Positions 62,822 to 64,000 of a DNA stretch of 64,000 nt are shown one piece after another (within the stretch, counting starts at the first letter, position 1; the number at the start of each line of letters is the position of its first letter). Both the position numbers and the translations under genes were made by a program. Source of the stretch: Chondrinema litorale (GTDB lineage Bacteria > Bacteroidota > Bacteroidia > Cytophagales > Flammeovirgaceae); assembly GCF_026250525.1 (NCBI RefSeq), contig NZ_CP111057.1:62001-126000 (forward strand). The letters are read 5' to 3'. Below the pieces are notes generated by a model that was not told the origin of the DNA, did not search any database, and saw only the letters and a program-made list of their open reading frames with translations.

Positions 62822-63400
62822 TTATTCAAAAAAAGATTTTAATGGAATTAGCATACAAATAACCAAACTAATATCTACATGGCTTCTCAAATAATGTTTA
62901 GCCTTAATTAACTGGTTTTTTACAGTATTGCTAGAAATATTTAAATGGTCGGCAATCTCTTTATAAGATTTACCTCCTTCGTAGCGAAGTTTTACTATTG
63001 CTTTTCTACTGGTAGGTAATTCTTCTACAGCCTTTTGCAGAGATTCGATTTTTAAAGTATCATCTACTTCTTCATTTACTCGTTGTAAAGTTTCGATTTT
63101 TCTACTTAGGTTGTCAATTGCTAACTCACTTCTTCTAATCTTTTTAAAATGGTCGTATGCTCTATTTCTTAAGCAGGAGAAAAGATAAGATTGAAAGTTT
63201 GCTTGTGTATTGAGTTTCGCCCTTTTAATCCATAATTGCATAAACACATCCTGCACCATACATTCTGCTTCGTCCATATCTTTTAATAAGGAAAAGCAAA
63301 ACTTTAAAGCAGGCGTTTTGTAAGCCACATAAAGTTGCTCAAAAGCATCACTGCTTCCATTTTTTAATTCGCAAAAGAGTTTACTATCATTCAGGTTCAT
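62822..63400 (-). CDS. ECF sigma factor, Bacteroides-expansion type, of the second Sus locus
   Basis: A 192-residue sigma-70 factor. Region 2 is AFEQLYVAYKTPALKFCFSLL, AECMVQDVFMQLWIKR and FQSYLFSCLRNRAYDHFKKI. Region 4 is LQKAVEELPTSRKAIVKLRYEGG and SYKEIADHLNISSNTVKNQLIKAKHYL. This form is the one paired with FecR and an STN-bearing SusC in Bacteroidota. It should drive the Sus operon downstream when released from FecR. The gap to FecR is 260 bases, so the FecR gene may have its own promoter. Confidence 0.93.
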   Translation of the reverse strand: MNLNDSKLFCELKNGSSDAFEQLYVAYKTPALKFCFSLLKDMDEAECMVQDVFMQLWIKRAKLNTQANFQSYLFSCLRNRAYDHFKKIRRSELAIDNLSRKIETLQRVNEEVDDTLKIESLQKAVEELPTSRKAIVKLRYEGGKSYKEIADHLNISSNTVKNQLIKAKHYLRSHVDISLVICMLIPLKSFFE

Positions 63401-63852
63401 GGCAATACATAAAAGAATACCTTGGATTCAAAGGTCGGAATAATCAATAATTCACATCGAAATTCTATATTACTATTCTATTAAATACACTAATTAATCG
63501 TTAACCGAAATTTAACCATTACTCCAACCTGTTAATAAAATTGGTGTCTAAGTCTAATAAATGTTGCTGTGCTAACTTGCTAGCTGGTTAATTCAGTTTG
63601 GTAATAATTAGATTAAAATGTCTAATCATCTGCCAAAATAAAGATGGCTAATGCATTCAAATTTTAAGATAGTGTATATGTGTTGAGCATGATATACTAG
63701 GAAGGAAGATCACTGAAAAATTCAAAAATTTCCCTTATTAAGCTAAATCTACATAAAATAGATTGAAAACTCCTAAAAAGTTCAGTGTAAATTTGTGTCG
63801 TTTTTTCAAGATAGGTGAAGGAGGAAGTAATACTCCCTCCTCTATGTTTGAA
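63401..63852. other. Intergenic region without a supported gene
   Basis: About 450 AT-rich bases between the sigma factor and the last gene. Beyond the hairpin at 63819 I see only two weak 6-base inverted repeats: ATTAGA with TCTAAT near 63610-63630 and AATCTA with TAGATT near 63745-63765. No gene with a credible start and coding pattern was found. The sigma promoter should lie here. Confidence 0.4.
63819..63841. terminator. Hairpin downstream of the last gene
   Basis: AGGAGGAAG (63819-63827) pairs with CTCCCTCCT (63833-63841) over 9 positions with one G-T type mismatch or wobble and a 5-base loop. It lies 11 bases after the stop of the membrane gene on the minus strand. No long T run follows, so confidence is moderate. 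Confidence 0.6.
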
Positions 63853-64000
63853 TTATATTTTGATATATATTTTTTTCTTGTCGAGCCAATAACCTGCCAG
63901 CCAACAAACCATGGTAAATGCCAAAGCCATTAAAAGTGAACCGATTGGACCTGGTGCAATTGTTTGAAATATTTTTATACTAAACCAACCATAAGTATCT
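63853..64000 (-). CDS. C-terminal end of a membrane protein, possibly DUF5009 / acyltransferase-like
   Basis: Only the last 49 residues are in the window; the start is outside. I translated them by hand. They comprise a short amphipathic segment (DTYGWFSIKIFQTIAPG), one membrane span (SLLMALAFTMVCWLAGYW) and a basic tail (LDKKKIYIKI). This ending is typical of the DUF5009 and heparan-alpha-glucosaminide acetyltransferase-like membrane proteins of Bacteroidota, often part of glycan loci. The assignment rests on the C-terminal pattern alone. Confidence 0.5.
   Translation of the reverse strand, partial: DTYGWFSIKIFQTIAPGPIGSLLMALAFTMVCWLAGYWLDKKKIYIKI

Noticed and set aside
1..64000. CRISPR array, tRNA or rRNA genes
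   Set aside because: I looked for regularly spaced repeats and for tRNA-like cloverleaf sequences in the gaps and saw none; short tRNAs could still be missed by eye.

Overview
The window is AT-rich DNA that reads as the chromosome of a Bacteroidota bacterium, most likely of the order Cytophagales. The grounds are two SusC/SusD systems, a hybrid two-component system (HTCS), a sigma/FecR pair, a type IX secretion (T9SS) sorting domain, many lipoproteins with a Bacteroidota-type lipobox, a TAnnTTTG-type promoter box and generally weak Shine-Dalgarno signals. No rRNA, tRNA or CRISPR array was seen.

Layout. 1-1.5 kb: a truncated IS5-type transposase next to small membrane-protein genes. 1.7-8 kb: a quinone reductase divergent from an HxlR regulator, then an AraC regulator divergent from a TolC-HlyD-MFS drug-efflux operon. 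8-10.4 kb: a TsdA-like dihaem cytochrome and two small unknown genes. 10.7-13.4 kb: an orphan multi-PAS hybrid kinase. 13.5-29.7 kb: a complete xyloglucan utilisation locus on the minus strand, transcribed as SusC, SusD, surface glycan-binding lipoprotein, GH31 alpha-xylosidase with a PA14 insert, GH74 xyloglucanase with a T9SS tail, and finally the HTCS sensor.

30.2-36 kb: a secreted Q/N-rich protein, then a tightly overlapping triad of sigma factor, one-span membrane protein with a TPR-like domain, and periplasmic TPR-CHAT (caspase-like) protease. 36-48.9 kb: mostly housekeeping or accessory genes on the minus strand: a zinc-ribbon protein, DUF1963, two beta-propeller lipoproteins plus the remnant of a third, an FtsX-like permease with PadR, a TPR protein, lipocalin, thioesterase, VOC protein, Crp/Fnr regulator with a perfect CRP-type palindrome beside it, a trans-sulfuration enzyme and a GNAT acetyltransferase.

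49.1-63.4 kb: a second Sus-type locus on the minus strand, headed by sigma and FecR, then SusC with an STN domain, SusD, a purple-acid-phosphatase-like lipoprotein, a tandem glycerophosphodiesterase, an unknown propeller plus alpha-toroid protein and an Asp-box (sialidase-like) lipoprotein, closed by a clear terminator. Its enzymes suggest uptake of a phosphodiester- or glycerophosphate-bearing glycan. The window ends in the C-terminus of a membrane acyltransferase-like gene.

The two best candidates for undescribed biology are the sigma/TPR/CHAT triad and the phosphoesterase-bearing SusCD locus. Functions are read from sequence motifs only; no database search was made.
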